DNA of 64,000 bases from Mycolicibacterium elephantis DSM 44368 (GCF_004014805.1 NZ_ATDN01000007.1:62001-126000), one strand, 5' to 3'; positions 9,821 through 19,824 are shown, counted from the first letter of the stretch. Translations and numbers: made by a program. Notes: a model not told the origin generated them from the letters alone.

Positions 9821-10042
9821 TTACTTGTACCGGTAAACGATGCGGCCCCGGGACAGGTCGTAGGGGGACAATTCCACCACGACGCGGTCCTCGGGCAGGA
9901 TGCGGATGTAGTGCTGCCGCATCTTGCCGCTGATGTGGGCAAGGACCTTGTGACCGTTCTCCAGCTCAATGCGGAACATCGCATTGGGCAGAGGTTCGAC
10001 CACGCGACCCTCAACCTCGATGGCACCGTCTTTCTTGGCCAT
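9821..10042 (-). CDS. infA: Translation initiation factor IF-1
   Basis: IF-1 occupies the ribosomal A site during initiation. The 73-residue OB-fold protein begins [20 protein letters not shown] and ends [16 protein letters not shown]. The ATG at 10040-10042 is the conserved start, and a GGAGG lies about 14 bases upstream. It is the first gene of this ribosomal segment; in most bacteria map would directly precede it, but here map is 49 kb away on the same strand. Confidence 0.97.
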
Positions 10043-10318
10043 TATGTTTCGGAGATCCTCCGTGTCCTTCTCGTAGTGCGGCGCCCGTGCCACCGCGAAC
10101 GGCGACACCCTGCTCGGCGCGGCTGACGCTTCCGACTACAAAACGTGAGCCAGCAGCCAGAAATTCCAGAACAGGGGCACGCAAGAGCCGGCGCGGGAGC
10201 CGCACCGCCGATCCATATTACCTGCTCGAGCGCCCGCCCCAAAATCGTCGGACGACGATCCCTGCGCGGCGGATTTCAACAGGATATCCGCTGGCCCGAC
10301 GGCGCATACTTGACCTCG

Positions 10319-12013
10319 ATGACAGGCCCCACGCCCCGCAAGCCCGTAATCCTCACCGTCGACGACGATCCAGCTGTGTCCCGCGCTGTCGCGCGCGATC
10401 TGCGTCGCCACTACGGCGAGGCCTTCCGCATCGTCCGCGCCGAATCGGCGCACGACGCCCTCGAGACGCTCAACGAGCTCAAACTGCGCGGTGAGACCGT
10501 CGCGGTGTTCGTCGCCGACTACCGGATGCCCCAGATGAGCGGCATCGAGTTCCTCGAAGAGGCGATGGACATCTTCCCGATGGCCCGCCGGGTGCTGCTC
10601 ACCGCCTACGCCGACACCACCGCCGCGATCGACGCCATCAACGTCGTCGACCTGGACCACTACCTGCTCAAACCGTGGGACCCGCCCGCCGAGAAGCTCT
10701 ACCCGGTGATCGACGCGCTCATCGAGGCCTGGCGCGAGACCGGGGACCGCGCGATCCCGCACACCAAGGTGATCGGGCACCGCTACAACGAGCGCTCCTG
10801 GGAGGTGCGGCAGTTCCTGGCGCGCAACCAGCATCCGTTCCGCTCGTTCATGGCCGACGAGCCCAAGGGCCGCCAGCTGCTCGACGCCGCCGGTCTCGAC
10901 GAGTTCCAGCTGCCGGTGGTCGTCACCGAGCAGGGCGAGACGCTGGTCCAGCCGCGCGACGCGGAGCTGGCGGCGATGCTCGGGCTATCGACGAACCCCA
11001 CCCTCGACCTGTACGACCTCGCGGTGATCGGCGGCGGCCCGGCCGGTCTGGCCGCCGCGGTGTACGGGGCGTCGGAGGGACTCAAGACGGTGCTGATCGA
11101 GGCGGCGACGACGGGCGGGCAGGCCGGGCGCAGCTCACGCATCGAGAACTACCTGGGCTTTCCGACCGGGGTCTCCGGCGCCGAGCTCACCATGTCGGCG
11201 CGGCTGCAGGCCGAACGCTTCGGCGCCGAGGTCATCACCACCCGCAGGGCGGCCCGGCTGCACGCCGACGACACCGGCTCGGCCAAGACCATCGAACTCG
11301 ACGGCGGCGAGACCATCGCGGCCCGCGCGATCATCGTCGCCACCGGCGTCGAATACCGCCAGCTGCGCGGTGTGCGCGGCTGCTGGGACGATCCCGCCGG
11401 CGACGCCTGCAACTACGTCGGGCGCGGCGTCTACTACGGCGCCTCGGTGTCGGAGGCCACCGAGTGCCAAGGCGAGGACGTCTACATCGTGGGCGGCGCC
11501 AACTCGGCCGGACAGGCGGCGATCTTCATGTCGGGGGAAGCGAAGTCGGTGACGATGCTGGTGCGCGGCCCGTCGCTGGCGGACTCGATGTCGCATTATC
11601 TGGTCGAGCGGATCGAGAACAACCCGAAGATCACCGTGCGCACCTGCACCGAGGTCGTCGACAGCGTCGGCGAGGACAGCCACCTCACCGGCCTGGTGCT
11701 GCTGCACCGGCCCTCCGGCGAGCGGGAGACGGTCAACTGCGACCGCATGTGCTGCTTCATCGGCGCCGAACCGCGCACCGACTGGCTGGACATCGTCGCC
11801 AAGGACGACCACGGATTCATCCTGTCCGGCCCCGACGTCAGCAAGGTCGCCGGGTGGACGCTGGACCGCCCGCCGCACCACCTGGAAACAAGCGTGCCCG
11901 GGGTGTTTGTTGCAGGAGACGTGCGCTCGGAATCGGCCAAACGGGTGGCAGCCGCCGTCGGCGAGGGATCGATGGCCGTGATGTTGGTGCACCGCTATCT
12001 GGCGGAAGCGTAG
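10319..12013 (+). CDS. Receiver domain fused to a thioredoxin-reductase-like flavoprotein
   Basis: A 564-residue protein. Residues 1-125 form a response-regulator receiver domain with the acidic pocket VDDDP, phospho-acceptor Asp67 (FVADYRMPQ), Thr95 and Lys118 (LLKPWDPP). After a linker comes a two-dinucleotide-domain oxidoreductase with the FAD motif VIGGGPAGLAAAVYG, the NADPH motif VGGANSAGQAA and the terminal FAD motif GVFVAGDVRSESAKRV. The redox CxxC of true thioredoxin reductases is absent; the matching stretch reads YYGASVSEA, so electrons cannot go to thioredoxin in the usual way. It lacks a DNA-binding domain and is followed after nine bases by a histidine kinase, its probable partner. 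The ATG at 10319 starts the receiver domain; a CATACT lies nine bases upstream. Confidence 0.87.
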   Translation: MTGPTPRKPVILTVDDDPAVSRAVARDLRRHYGEAFRIVRAESAHDALETLNELKLRGETVAVFVADYRMPQMSGIEFLEEAMDIFPMARRVLLTAYADTTAAIDAINVVDLDHYLLKPWDPPAEKLYPVIDALIEAWRETGDRAIPHTKVIGHRYNERSWEVRQFLARNQHPFRSFMADEPKGRQLLDAAGLDEFQLPVVVTEQGETLVQPRDAELAAMLGLSTNPTLDLYDLAVIGGGPAGLAAAVYGASEGLKTVLIEAATTGGQAGRSSRIENYLGFPTGVSGAELTMSARLQAERFGAEVITTRRAARLHADDTGSAKTIELDGGETIAARAIIVATGVEYRQLRGVRGCWDDPAGDACNYVGRGVYYGASVSEATECQGEDVYIVGGANSAGQAAIFMSGEAKSVTMLVRGPSLADSMSHYLVERIENNPKITVRTCTEVVDSVGEDSHLTGLVLLHRPSGERETVNCDRMCCFIGAEPRTDWLDIVAKDDHGFILSGPDVSKVAGWTLDRPPHHLETSVPGVFVAGDVRSESAKRVAAAVGEGSMAVMLVHRYLAEA

Positions 12014-12022
12014 GAGTAGGAG

Positions 12023-13489
12023 ATGGCCATGGGCGACGCCGAAAACCGATGCATGCCCGACGAACTGCGGACCTTGTTCCTGTTCGAGGCCCTCGACGAC
12101 CGGCAGCTGCAGGTGCTGTGCGACAACGGTCACATCACCACGTTCGAGCCGGGACCGATCTGCACCGAGGGTGACCCGGCCACCTGCTTCTACGTTCTGC
12201 TCGACGGCGAACTCGTGATGTCCAAGCGCTCCGGGGGCGTCGACATCGAAACCAACCGCACCTCCCAGCGCGGGGTGTACTGCGGCGCCTGGTCGGCCTA
12301 CGTGCCCGGCGAGGAGCACGTCTATGAGGCGTCCGTGCGGGTCACCAAGCCGTCCCGGTTCTTCGTGCTCGACGCCGACGCGTTCGCCAGGTTCATGCAG
12401 ACCGAGTTCCCGATGGCGGTACACCTGCTCGAAGGCCACCGGGTCGGCGGGCGGCGGCAGCGCGAGATCGTCGGGCAGCGCGAGAAGCTGTTGGCGCTGG
12501 GCACGATCACCGCCGGCCTGACGCATCAACTCAACAACCCGGCCGCGGCGGCCGCACGCGCGGTCGCCGATCTGCGCGAAGGCGTCGGGAAGATGCGCCA
12601 CAAGTTGGCGATGCTGGCCGACGGCAAGTTCACCCCGGAGGCGTTGCGGGTGCTGGTGAGCATCCAGGAGGAGGTGGCCGAGCAGGTCGCCAAGTCGAAG
12701 GCCCAGGAGCTCACCGCGCTGGAACTCTCCGACCGCGAGGAGCAGGTCGGCGACTGGCTCGAGGCCCGCGGCATCGCCGCCGCCTGGGACTACGCGCCGA
12801 CATTCGTCGAAGCCGGGCTCGACATCGACTGGCTGGGCCGGGTCGAGGCCTCGATCGACGACGTGGACTGTTCGGCGACGTTGCAGGGCGCGTTCGGCTG
12901 GCTGAAATACACCATCGACGCCGAGCTGCGGATGAACGAGATCGCCGACGCCAGCAAGCGGATCTCGGCGCTGCTGGCCGGCGCCAAGCAGTACTCGCAG
13001 ATGGACCGCAGCGAGTACCAGACCGCCAACGTCCACGAGCTGATCCACAGCACGATCAAGACGATCTTCGGCGACAAGGTCGGCAAGGACAAGCCGGTCA
13101 AGCTGGTGTGGGAGAAGGACACCACGCTGCCCGAATTACATTGCTATCCAGGCGATCTCAACGAAATGTGGACCAACCTCATCGACAACGCCATTCAGGC
13201 GATGGGCGGCGAGGGCACCCTGACGATCCGCACCGCGCGGAACAACGACGACATGGTGCGCGTCGAGATCTGCGACGACGGCCGCGGCATCCCCGAAGAG
13301 CACATCGACAGGATCTTCACCCCGTTCTTCACCACCAAGGCCTTCGGTGAGGGCACCGGGCTCGGCCTGGATCTGGCGCGCCGCGTCGTCGTCGAGAAGC
13401 ACCACGGCGACATCCGGGTGGAGTCCGCGCCCGGCGACACCCGGTTCGTCATCCTGCTGCCGCTGGTGGCGCCCGCCCCGCGGGAATAG
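12023..13489 (+). CDS. Histidine kinase with N-terminal cyclic-nucleotide-binding domain
   Basis: A 488-residue soluble sensor kinase. Residues 13-130 resemble a cAMP/cGMP-binding CAP_ED beta barrel (FEPGPICTEGDPATCFYVLL, DGELVMSKR). The dimerisation helix holds phospho-acceptor His168 (LTHQLNNPA). A long helical region follows, then the ATPase domain with N box NEMWTNLIDNAIQAM, G1 CDDGRGIPEEH and G2 GEGTGLGLDLARR. No transmembrane helix is visible. The start ATG has a TAGGAG ribosome-binding site and lies nine bases after the receiver-flavoprotein, which is its likely phosphorylation target. Together they could link a cyclic-nucleotide or redox signal to flavoenzyme activity; ligand and output are not known. 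Confidence 0.87.
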   Translation: MAMGDAENRCMPDELRTLFLFEALDDRQLQVLCDNGHITTFEPGPICTEGDPATCFYVLLDGELVMSKRSGGVDIETNRTSQRGVYCGAWSAYVPGEEHVYEASVRVTKPSRFFVLDADAFARFMQTEFPMAVHLLEGHRVGGRRQREIVGQREKLLALGTITAGLTHQLNNPAAAAARAVADLREGVGKMRHKLAMLADGKFTPEALRVLVSIQEEVAEQVAKSKAQELTALELSDREEQVGDWLEARGIAAAWDYAPTFVEAGLDIDWLGRVEASIDDVDCSATLQGAFGWLKYTIDAELRMNEIADASKRISALLAGAKQYSQMDRSEYQTANVHELIHSTIKTIFGDKVGKDKPVKLVWEKDTTLPELHCYPGDLNEMWTNLIDNAIQAMGGEGTLTIRTARNNDDMVRVEICDDGRGIPEEHIDRIFTPFFTTKAFGEGTGLGLDLARRVVVEKHHGDIRVESAPGDTRFVILLPLVAPAPRE

Positions 13490-13518
13490 CGGCCCGAGAC
13501 ACCGAAGTTGGAGCAGCC

Positions 13519-14367
13519 ATGACGAAACCTCAGCTCGGCCCCTACGGCGTGTTCGGTCTCTACCGGGCATTCCAGCAGCTCAGCCCGGAGCAACTGCGGA
13601 CGATCGAGGCCCTCGGCTACGGCGCGATCTGGGCCGGCGGCTCGCCACCGGCGGACCTGTCGTGGGTCGAGCCGCTGCTGGAGCCCACCACCGACCTCAA
13701 GGTGGCGACGGGCATCGTCAACATCTGGACCGCCGAGGCCGGACCGGTCAGCGAGTCGTTTCACCGCATCGACAAGGCCTATCCCGGTCGGTTCCTGCTC
13801 GGCATCGGCGTGGGCCATCCCGAGGCACACACCGAATACCAGAAGCCGTATGCCGCGCTGAACGACTATCTCGACAAGCTCGACGAATACGGCGTCCCGA
13901 AGGATCGCCGGGTCGTCGCCGCGCTGGGGCCGCGGGTGCTGAAGCTCTCGGCGCAGCGCGCGGCCGGTCCGCATCCGTATCTGACGACGCCAGAGCACAC
14001 CGCGCAGGCGCGCGCACTGGTCGGACCGGACGCGTTCATCGCCCCCGAGCACAAGGTCGTGTTGACCACCGATGCCGACAAGGCCCGGGCAGTGGGCCGC
14101 AAGGCGCTGGACATCTATCTGAACCTGGCGAACTACCGCAACAACTGGCAGCGGCTCGGGTTCACTGAAGAGGACATCGCCAAGCCGGGCGGCGACCGCC
14201 TTGTCGACGCGATGGTGGCGTATGGCACCGTCGACGCCATCGCCGCACGGCTTCAGGAGCACCGCGACGCGGGCGCCGACCATGTGCCCGTGCAGGTGCT
14301 CACGACCGGACCGGACAAGCTGGTGGACGCGCTCACCGAACTCGCAGGCCCGCTGGGTCTGCGGTGA
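13519..14367 (+). CDS. Luciferase-like (F420-dependent type) oxidoreductase, copy 1
   Basis: A 282-residue TIM-barrel protein of the luciferase-like monooxygenase superfamily, in the branch of probable F420-dependent enzymes related to Rv3463. Characteristic stretches are EALGYGAIWAGGSPPADL, ATGIVNIWTAEAGPV, FLLGIGVGHPE and ALGPRVLKLSAQRAAGPHPY. It lies 15 bases before a close paralogue with the same motifs, clearly a tandem duplication. The position between infA and rmlB matches Rv3463 in M. tuberculosis. The substrate is unknown. GTTGGAG upstream gives an acceptable ribosome-binding site. Confidence 0.85.
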   Translation: MTKPQLGPYGVFGLYRAFQQLSPEQLRTIEALGYGAIWAGGSPPADLSWVEPLLEPTTDLKVATGIVNIWTAEAGPVSESFHRIDKAYPGRFLLGIGVGHPEAHTEYQKPYAALNDYLDKLDEYGVPKDRRVVAALGPRVLKLSAQRAAGPHPYLTTPEHTAQARALVGPDAFIAPEHKVVLTTDADKARAVGRKALDIYLNLANYRNNWQRLGFTEEDIAKPGGDRLVDAMVAYGTVDAIAARLQEHRDAGADHVPVQVLTTGPDKLVDALTELAGPLGLR

Positions 14368-14382
14368 CCTCGAAGGGATCAC

Positions 14383-15225
14383 ATGACTGAGCTCAAGCCC
14401 GAACTCGGCCGTTTCGGCGTCTGGACCTTCGGGGTGGTCAAACCCGAGCAGGCCGTGGAGATCGAGAAGCTCGGATACGGCGCCGTGTGGATCGGCGGAT
14501 CCCCGGCCGGGGACCTCGAGTATGTCGAGCCCATCCTCGAGCGCACCGAGAACCTCCAGGTGGCCACCGGCATCATCAACGTCTGGACGGCGCCCGCCGA
14601 CCAGGTCGCCGAGGCCTACCACCGCGTCGAGGACGCCTATCCGGGGCGGTTCCTGCTGGGCATCGGCGTCGGGCATCCCGAGCACACCGAGGAGTACCGC
14701 AAGCCCTACGACGTGCTGGTGGAGTACCTCGACCGGCTCGACGCGGCCAAGGTTCCGACCAGCCGGCGCGTCATCGCGGCACTGGGTCCGCGGGTGCTCA
14801 AGCTGTCGGCGCAGCGCAGCGCGGGCGCCCACCCCTACCTGACGACGCCGCAGCACACCGGCGAGGCACGAAACCTGTTGGGCCCGACGGTGTTCCTGGC
14901 GCCTGAGCACAAGGTGGTGCTGGCCAGGGACGCCGAGGCGTCGCGCAAGATCGGTCGCGAGGCCGTCGACTTCTACCTGAACCTGTCCAACTACCTGAAC
15001 AACTGGAAGCGGCTCGGCTTCACCGACGACGACCTGGCCAAGCCGGGCAGCGACCGGTTCATAGACGCGGTGGTCGCCCACGGCACACCCGACGACATCG
15101 CCAGGCGACTGACCGAGCATCTGGACGCCGGCGCCGACCACGTCGCGATCCAGGTGCTAGGCGGCTGGGACAACCTGCTGCCGACGCTGACCGAACTGGC
15201 CGGCCCGCTGGGCCTGACGTCCTGA
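14383..15225 (+). CDS. Luciferase-like (F420-dependent type) oxidoreductase, copy 2
   Basis: A 280-residue paralogue of the preceding gene. Parallel motifs are EKLGYGAVWIGGSPAGDL, ATGIINVWTAPADQ, FLLGIGVGHPEHTEEY and LGPRVLKLSAQRSAGAHPY. Full-length colinearity and adjacency show tandem duplication, but the sequences have diverged enough that both copies have probably been kept by selection. F420 is the probable cofactor by family; the substrate is unknown. It ends just before a hairpin at a convergent junction. Confidence 0.85.
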   Translation: MTELKPELGRFGVWTFGVVKPEQAVEIEKLGYGAVWIGGSPAGDLEYVEPILERTENLQVATGIINVWTAPADQVAEAYHRVEDAYPGRFLLGIGVGHPEHTEEYRKPYDVLVEYLDRLDAAKVPTSRRVIAALGPRVLKLSAQRSAGAHPYLTTPQHTGEARNLLGPTVFLAPEHKVVLARDAEASRKIGREAVDFYLNLSNYLNNWKRLGFTDDDLAKPGSDRFIDAVVAHGTPDDIARRLTEHLDAGADHVAIQVLGGWDNLLPTLTELAGPLGLTS

Positions 15226-15228
15226 CAC

Positions 15229-15288
15229 GCCGAGCGTACGGCTACTGACGCGTATCGGCCGATTTCCGTTGTCTTCCGTACTCTCGGC
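15229..15288. terminator. Long-stem hairpin between convergent genes
   Basis: Arms GCCGAGCGTACGG (15229-15241) and CCGTACTCTCGGC (15276-15288) pair over 13 positions with one mismatch, with a 34-base loop. It fills the gap between the stops of the luciferase-like gene and the histidine-rich gene. It may act as a bidirectional terminator, but no U-run follows on either strand. Confidence 0.45.
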
Positions 15289-15294
15289 GCCGCA

Positions 15295-15870
15295 TCAATG
15301 GCTGTGGCCGTGGTCATGGCTGTGGTTGTGGTCGTCATGATCGTGACTGTCGTCGTGGTCATCGCCGGCGTCCGAGCACTGTGCACCGTGGTCGTGCCCG
15401 TGTCCAGCGTCATCGCCGCACTCACCACCGTCTTCATGCCCATGCGAATGCGAATGCGAATGCGAATGCGAATGGAAATGAGAATGGCCGTGGCCTAGTC
15501 CGTCATCGTGGTCGTGCTCGTCCTCGCCATCGTGGTCGTGGTCGTGGTCATGCCCATCGCCGCCGTCCTCGTCCTCGCCATCGTGGTCGTGGTCGTGGTC
15601 GTGTTCATGCCCATCGCCACCGTGGTCGTCATCCCCCTCTCGTCCTTCCTCACTGTGTTGCTTTTCGTCGATCGGACGGCTCTGAACCAGCGGACGATGA
15701 GCGTTCACCGGAGACACGGCGATTAAGCCAGTGGCCGAACCCGTTGCGTGCGAGAAATTTTCACGTTCTTGGTCGTCGACTTGGGCGACCGAGACACCGA
15801 TGACGCAACATGCCCCCACCAAGATTGCCGTGGGGGTGAATGTCCGCATCGCTCGCAGCGGTTCGCGCAT
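15295..15870 (-). CDS. Exported histidine/aspartate-rich metal-binding protein
   Basis: A 191-residue protein. A hydrophobic signal segment (TPTAILVGACCVIGVSVAQ) is followed by a tail of about 120 residues made almost wholly of His, Asp, Glu and Gly, including two copies of a GDGHxHDHDHDHDGEDE unit and an (SH)n stretch. Such sequences bind zinc or nickel; this protein is probably an extracytoplasmic metal buffer. Cleavage after VSVA is likely; a lipobox (VGAC) is possible but weaker. The ATG at 15868-15870 is chosen for its AGAGGTAGG ribosome-binding site. A Zur/Fur-type box lies 38 bases upstream. I recognise no named orthologue. Confidence 0.72.
   Translation of the reverse strand: MREPLRAMRTFTPTAILVGACCVIGVSVAQVDDQERENFSHATGSATGLIAVSPVNAHRPLVQSRPIDEKQHSEEGREGDDDHGGDGHEHDHDHDHDGEDEDGGDGHDHDHDHDGEDEHDHDDGLGHGHSHFHSHSHSHSHSHGHEDGGECGDDAGHGHDHGAQCSDAGDDHDDSHDHDDHNHSHDHGHSH
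15443..15472. repeat. Hexanucleotide tandem repeat encoding Ser-His pairs
   Basis: Five uninterrupted TGCGAA units, followed by degenerate units, inside the histidine-rich gene. On the coding strand they encode alternating Ser-His. Loss or gain of a unit keeps the frame and changes the number of histidines. Confidence 0.75.
15517..15620. repeat. Tandem duplication of a roughly 51-base unit in the histidine-rich gene
   Basis: Two imperfect adjacent copies of a unit beginning CTCGTCCTCGCCATCGTGG (first from 15517, second from 15568) and ending near CATGCCCATCGCC. They encode the repeated GDGH/HDHDHDHD/GEDE segments. The unit contains internal GGTCGT hexamers. Confidence 0.65.
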
Positions 15871-15908
15871 TTCGCCTACCTCTCTGTGGTCCGATGCGGT
15901 GACTGTAA

Positions 15909-15929
15909 TGAAAACGATTATCATTATCA
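15909..15929. promoter_or_regulatory. Zur/Fur-type operator (TGAAAACGATTATCATTATCA)
   Basis: This 21-base element closely fits the mycobacterial Zur box (TGAAAATNATTTTCA-like dyad with an AT-rich extension). It sits in the divergent promoter between the histidine-rich gene (38 bases from its start) and the methyltransferase (48 bases from its start). By family knowledge Zur represses such promoters when zinc is sufficient. A Fur-type regulator cannot be excluded, but the product of the minus-strand gene favours zinc. Confidence 0.72.
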
Positions 15930-15977
15930 ACCGCTGCCGCCGCGAAGGCGATGGGCGTACAAAAGCGAGGTGTGTGA

Positions 15978-16787
15978 GTGGCTGACCCGTCGAACCCTGG
16001 GAATGCGGATCCGAGTCAAAAGACCCGGATCTCATCGCTGTTCCGCTACATCGAGACCCTGCACCTGGAGCGTCGTTGGGGTCAGGTGCTGGACGCGGGG
16101 ACCGGCGTGAAATCCCTGGAATGGATAACGACCCTTGCGACCGAGAGTTGGACGGCGATCACCGCGTCTCACCTCATGGCGGACAAGATCCGTGACGAGC
16201 CCGGTATCCCAGTGCGCCCACAAGACCGCCTGCTGGTGGGCAATTGGATCAACAACAGCCTCTTGACCGGCGAAACCTTCGATACCGTGCTGGTCGACTA
16301 CCTGATAGGAGCCATCGAGGGCTTCTCGCCGTACTGGCAGGGCAGGCTGCTCGAGCGCTTACGCCCGCTGCTGAGACCCGACGGCCGCCTGTACATCATC
16401 GGCCTGGAGCCTTATGTGCCGTTCAAGCCCGGGACAGAAAGCGGCACGGTGATATGGGAAATCGGCCGCGCGCGCGACGCCTGCTTGCTACTCGCGGGCG
16501 AGCGCCCCTACCGCGAGTATCCGGCCGACTGGGTCCTGCAGCGCCTCGGCCAGGCCGGCTACCGCGTAGCCGCTATCCGTCACTTTCCGATTCGCTTCGG
16601 CGAGCAGTTCATCAATAGCCAGCTCGATATGTGCCTGGATCGCCTCACCCGCTTCGCCTGCGACGACCTCGCCACGTCGATGCGACGATACGTGGAGGAC
16701 CTGCGTGCGCGAGCGCTGGCATTGCAATCTCGTTATAACGGTCTCCGCCATGGTCGTGACTACGTGATCGCCGCCGAGCCGATGTAG
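15978..16787 (+). CDS. Class I SAM-dependent methyltransferase
   Basis: A 269-residue cytoplasmic protein with the SAM-binding motif VLDAGTGVKSLEW (residues about 37-49), the post-motif FDTVLVDYLIGAIEG, and the strand LRPDGRLYIIGLEP typical of class I methyltransferases. The start is the GTG at 15978, with GCGAGG placed seven bases upstream. It is divergent from the exported histidine-rich protein, and the shared Zur-type box suggests zinc control. The substrate is unknown; no nicotianamine-synthase or metallophore domain is recognisable in it. It is followed by rmlB after a short gap, probably with its own promoter. Confidence 0.75.
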   Translation: MADPSNPGNADPSQKTRISSLFRYIETLHLERRWGQVLDAGTGVKSLEWITTLATESWTAITASHLMADKIRDEPGIPVRPQDRLLVGNWINNSLLTGETFDTVLVDYLIGAIEGFSPYWQGRLLERLRPLLRPDGRLYIIGLEPYVPFKPGTESGTVIWEIGRARDACLLLAGERPYREYPADWVLQRLGQAGYRVAAIRHFPIRFGEQFINSQLDMCLDRLTRFACDDLATSMRRYVEDLRARALALQSRYNGLRHGRDYVIAAEPM

Positions 16788-16815
16788 CCAGAGGCACTTG
16801 TCGAACACCGCCTGA

Positions 16816-18434
<1,619 letters not shown>

Positions 18435-18449
18435 TCCGTCGCGCCGATA

Positions 18450-19823
18450 TCAGGGCGGCAGCAGCATGTCCTGCCACGACTTGTCCGCGGGCGCTTGCGC
18501 CGCCGGGTCGTATTCGACGGCGGCCACCGGCGGTGGCGGACTCTTGGGCGCCGGCGGCAGCTGCGGCACGGGTTGGCCCGACAGCGTGGCGTTCGGGTCG
18601 CCCTTCCAGTTGAACCCCTCGTTGAGCGGCACGTACTCTTCGTCGCTCTCGCAGAACGCGACCGTGGCCGCGCGCTTGCCGGGCACCGTCTCACACGGAA
18701 TGTTGCGCGCGCCACGCACATTGAACTGCGAATCCTGCGGCACCCGGCAGTAGAGGTCACCGGCAGGCCGCTCCGGGTAATCCTCCTGCGCGGGAACCCG
18801 CCGCTGTTGGGCGGGCAGGAAACCGGTGGTGCACGGCGGCGGCAGGTTGAGGTTCAGGTTGAAGCTCAGGTACTGGCCTTTGTAGTCCTGCTTGGTGTTG
18901 AGGTTGCCGAGGACGCCTGCTTGATCGGCTTGGATGGCTTGCGGGAACACCACGAGCAATTGCTCGATGTCGTTCTGGTAGGCGAGCGCGACCTGCCCCA
19001 CCGTGACGAGGTTGGCCATCAGGATCGGCAGCGTGGGCGACAGCCGGTCCACCAGTTGGCGTCCCTGCGCGGCCGCCGGTCCGCCCTCGTCTATCACGCC
19101 CGCGACCGCCTGGTCGTGGTCACGCAGTTGGTCGGTCACCGCGGCCAATCGGGCCGCCCACGCCGTGATCGCGCCGGAGGAGTCGGACTGCGAGTCCAGC
19201 ACCGGCCGGGCTTGATCGATCAGCGTCGTCAGCGCGTCCAGGTTCTCGCGGGCGTCGCTCGCAAGCGTGGTCGTTCCCTTCACGATGCGGGACAGTTCGG
19301 GACCGAGCCCGCCGACGGCGGTGTACGACTCATCGATGACGGTCTGGAGGTTGTCCCGAGGTATCGCGTGCAGGCCTTCGTTTGCGGCGGCGAGCAGTGT
19401 GTTGATATCGGGTGGAACGGACGTGTCGGCGAGCGGAATCACGTCGCCGTTCTTCAGTGGCGGCGCGGAGCCGTTGCGCGGCAACAGGAGTACGTAGGAC
19501 TCGCCGACCGCCGACTGGCTGTGCACCTGCGCTTCGAGGTCCGACGGTATGTCGATCCCCGAGTTCAGCGACAACACCGCCTCAACGCCGCTGTCGGACA
19601 GCCGCACCGACCGCACCTGGCCGACTTTCGTGCCCCGATAGGTGACGTTGGCGGTTTCGTAGAGCCCACCGGATTTCGGTAGTTCGAGCGTCACCGTGTA
19701 CTGGCCGACACCGAACATGGTGGCGGGCAGTCTCATGAAGTGCAGCGTCATCAACGCGACCGCGCCGACCGCGACCACCGCGAAGATGGCCAACTGTATT
19801 TGAACCCGTCGATTCACTCGCAT
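18450..19823 (-). CDS. mce3F: Mce family protein F (mce3-type)
   Basis: The last gene of the eight-gene mce operon. The 457-residue protein has an N-terminal membrane anchor (LAIFAVVAVGAVALMTLHF), the MCE domain (YTVTLELPKSGGLYETANVT, GTKVGQVRSVRL), a long helical region, and a proline-rich C-terminus. MCE proteins assemble as hexameric tunnels carrying lipids across the periplasm to the YrbE permease. Assignment to the mce3 class rests on subunit lengths similar to M. tuberculosis mce3 and on mce3R nearby. It starts one base after mce3E ends. Confidence 0.82.
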   Translation of the reverse strand: MRVNRRVQIQLAIFAVVAVGAVALMTLHFMRLPATMFGVGQYTVTLELPKSGGLYETANVTYRGTKVGQVRSVRLSDSGVEAVLSLNSGIDIPSDLEAQVHSQSAVGESYVLLLPRNGSAPPLKNGDVIPLADTSVPPDINTLLAAANEGLHAIPRDNLQTVIDESYTAVGGLGPELSRIVKGTTTLASDARENLDALTTLIDQARPVLDSQSDSSGAITAWAARLAAVTDQLRDHDQAVAGVIDEGGPAAAQGRQLVDRLSPTLPILMANLVTVGQVALAYQNDIEQLLVVFPQAIQADQAGVLGNLNTKQDYKGQYLSFNLNLNLPPPCTTGFLPAQQRRVPAQEDYPERPAGDLYCRVPQDSQFNVRGARNIPCETVPGKRAATVAFCESDEEYVPLNEGFNWKGDPNATLSGQPVPQLPPAPKSPPPPVAAVEYDPAAQAPADKSWQDMLLPP

Positions 19824-19824
19824 G

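Noticed and set aside
11135..13048. Very long antisense open frame opposite the receiver-flavoprotein and kinase genes, and similar ones at 13195-15141, 36448-38211, 43242-45632 and 56271-58121
   Set aside because: High GC leaves few stops on the opposite strand. The translations show no family motifs, while the sense frames give complete recognisable proteins.
15443..15620. CRISPR-like or satellite repeat array
   Set aside because: The units are short, in frame and code for Ser-His and His-Asp runs of one protein; there are no unique spacers.
15909..15929. IdeR (iron) box
   Set aside because: The IdeR consensus TTAGGTTAG-type dyad is absent; the AT-rich TGAAAA/TTATCA dyad and the His-rich product point to Zur.
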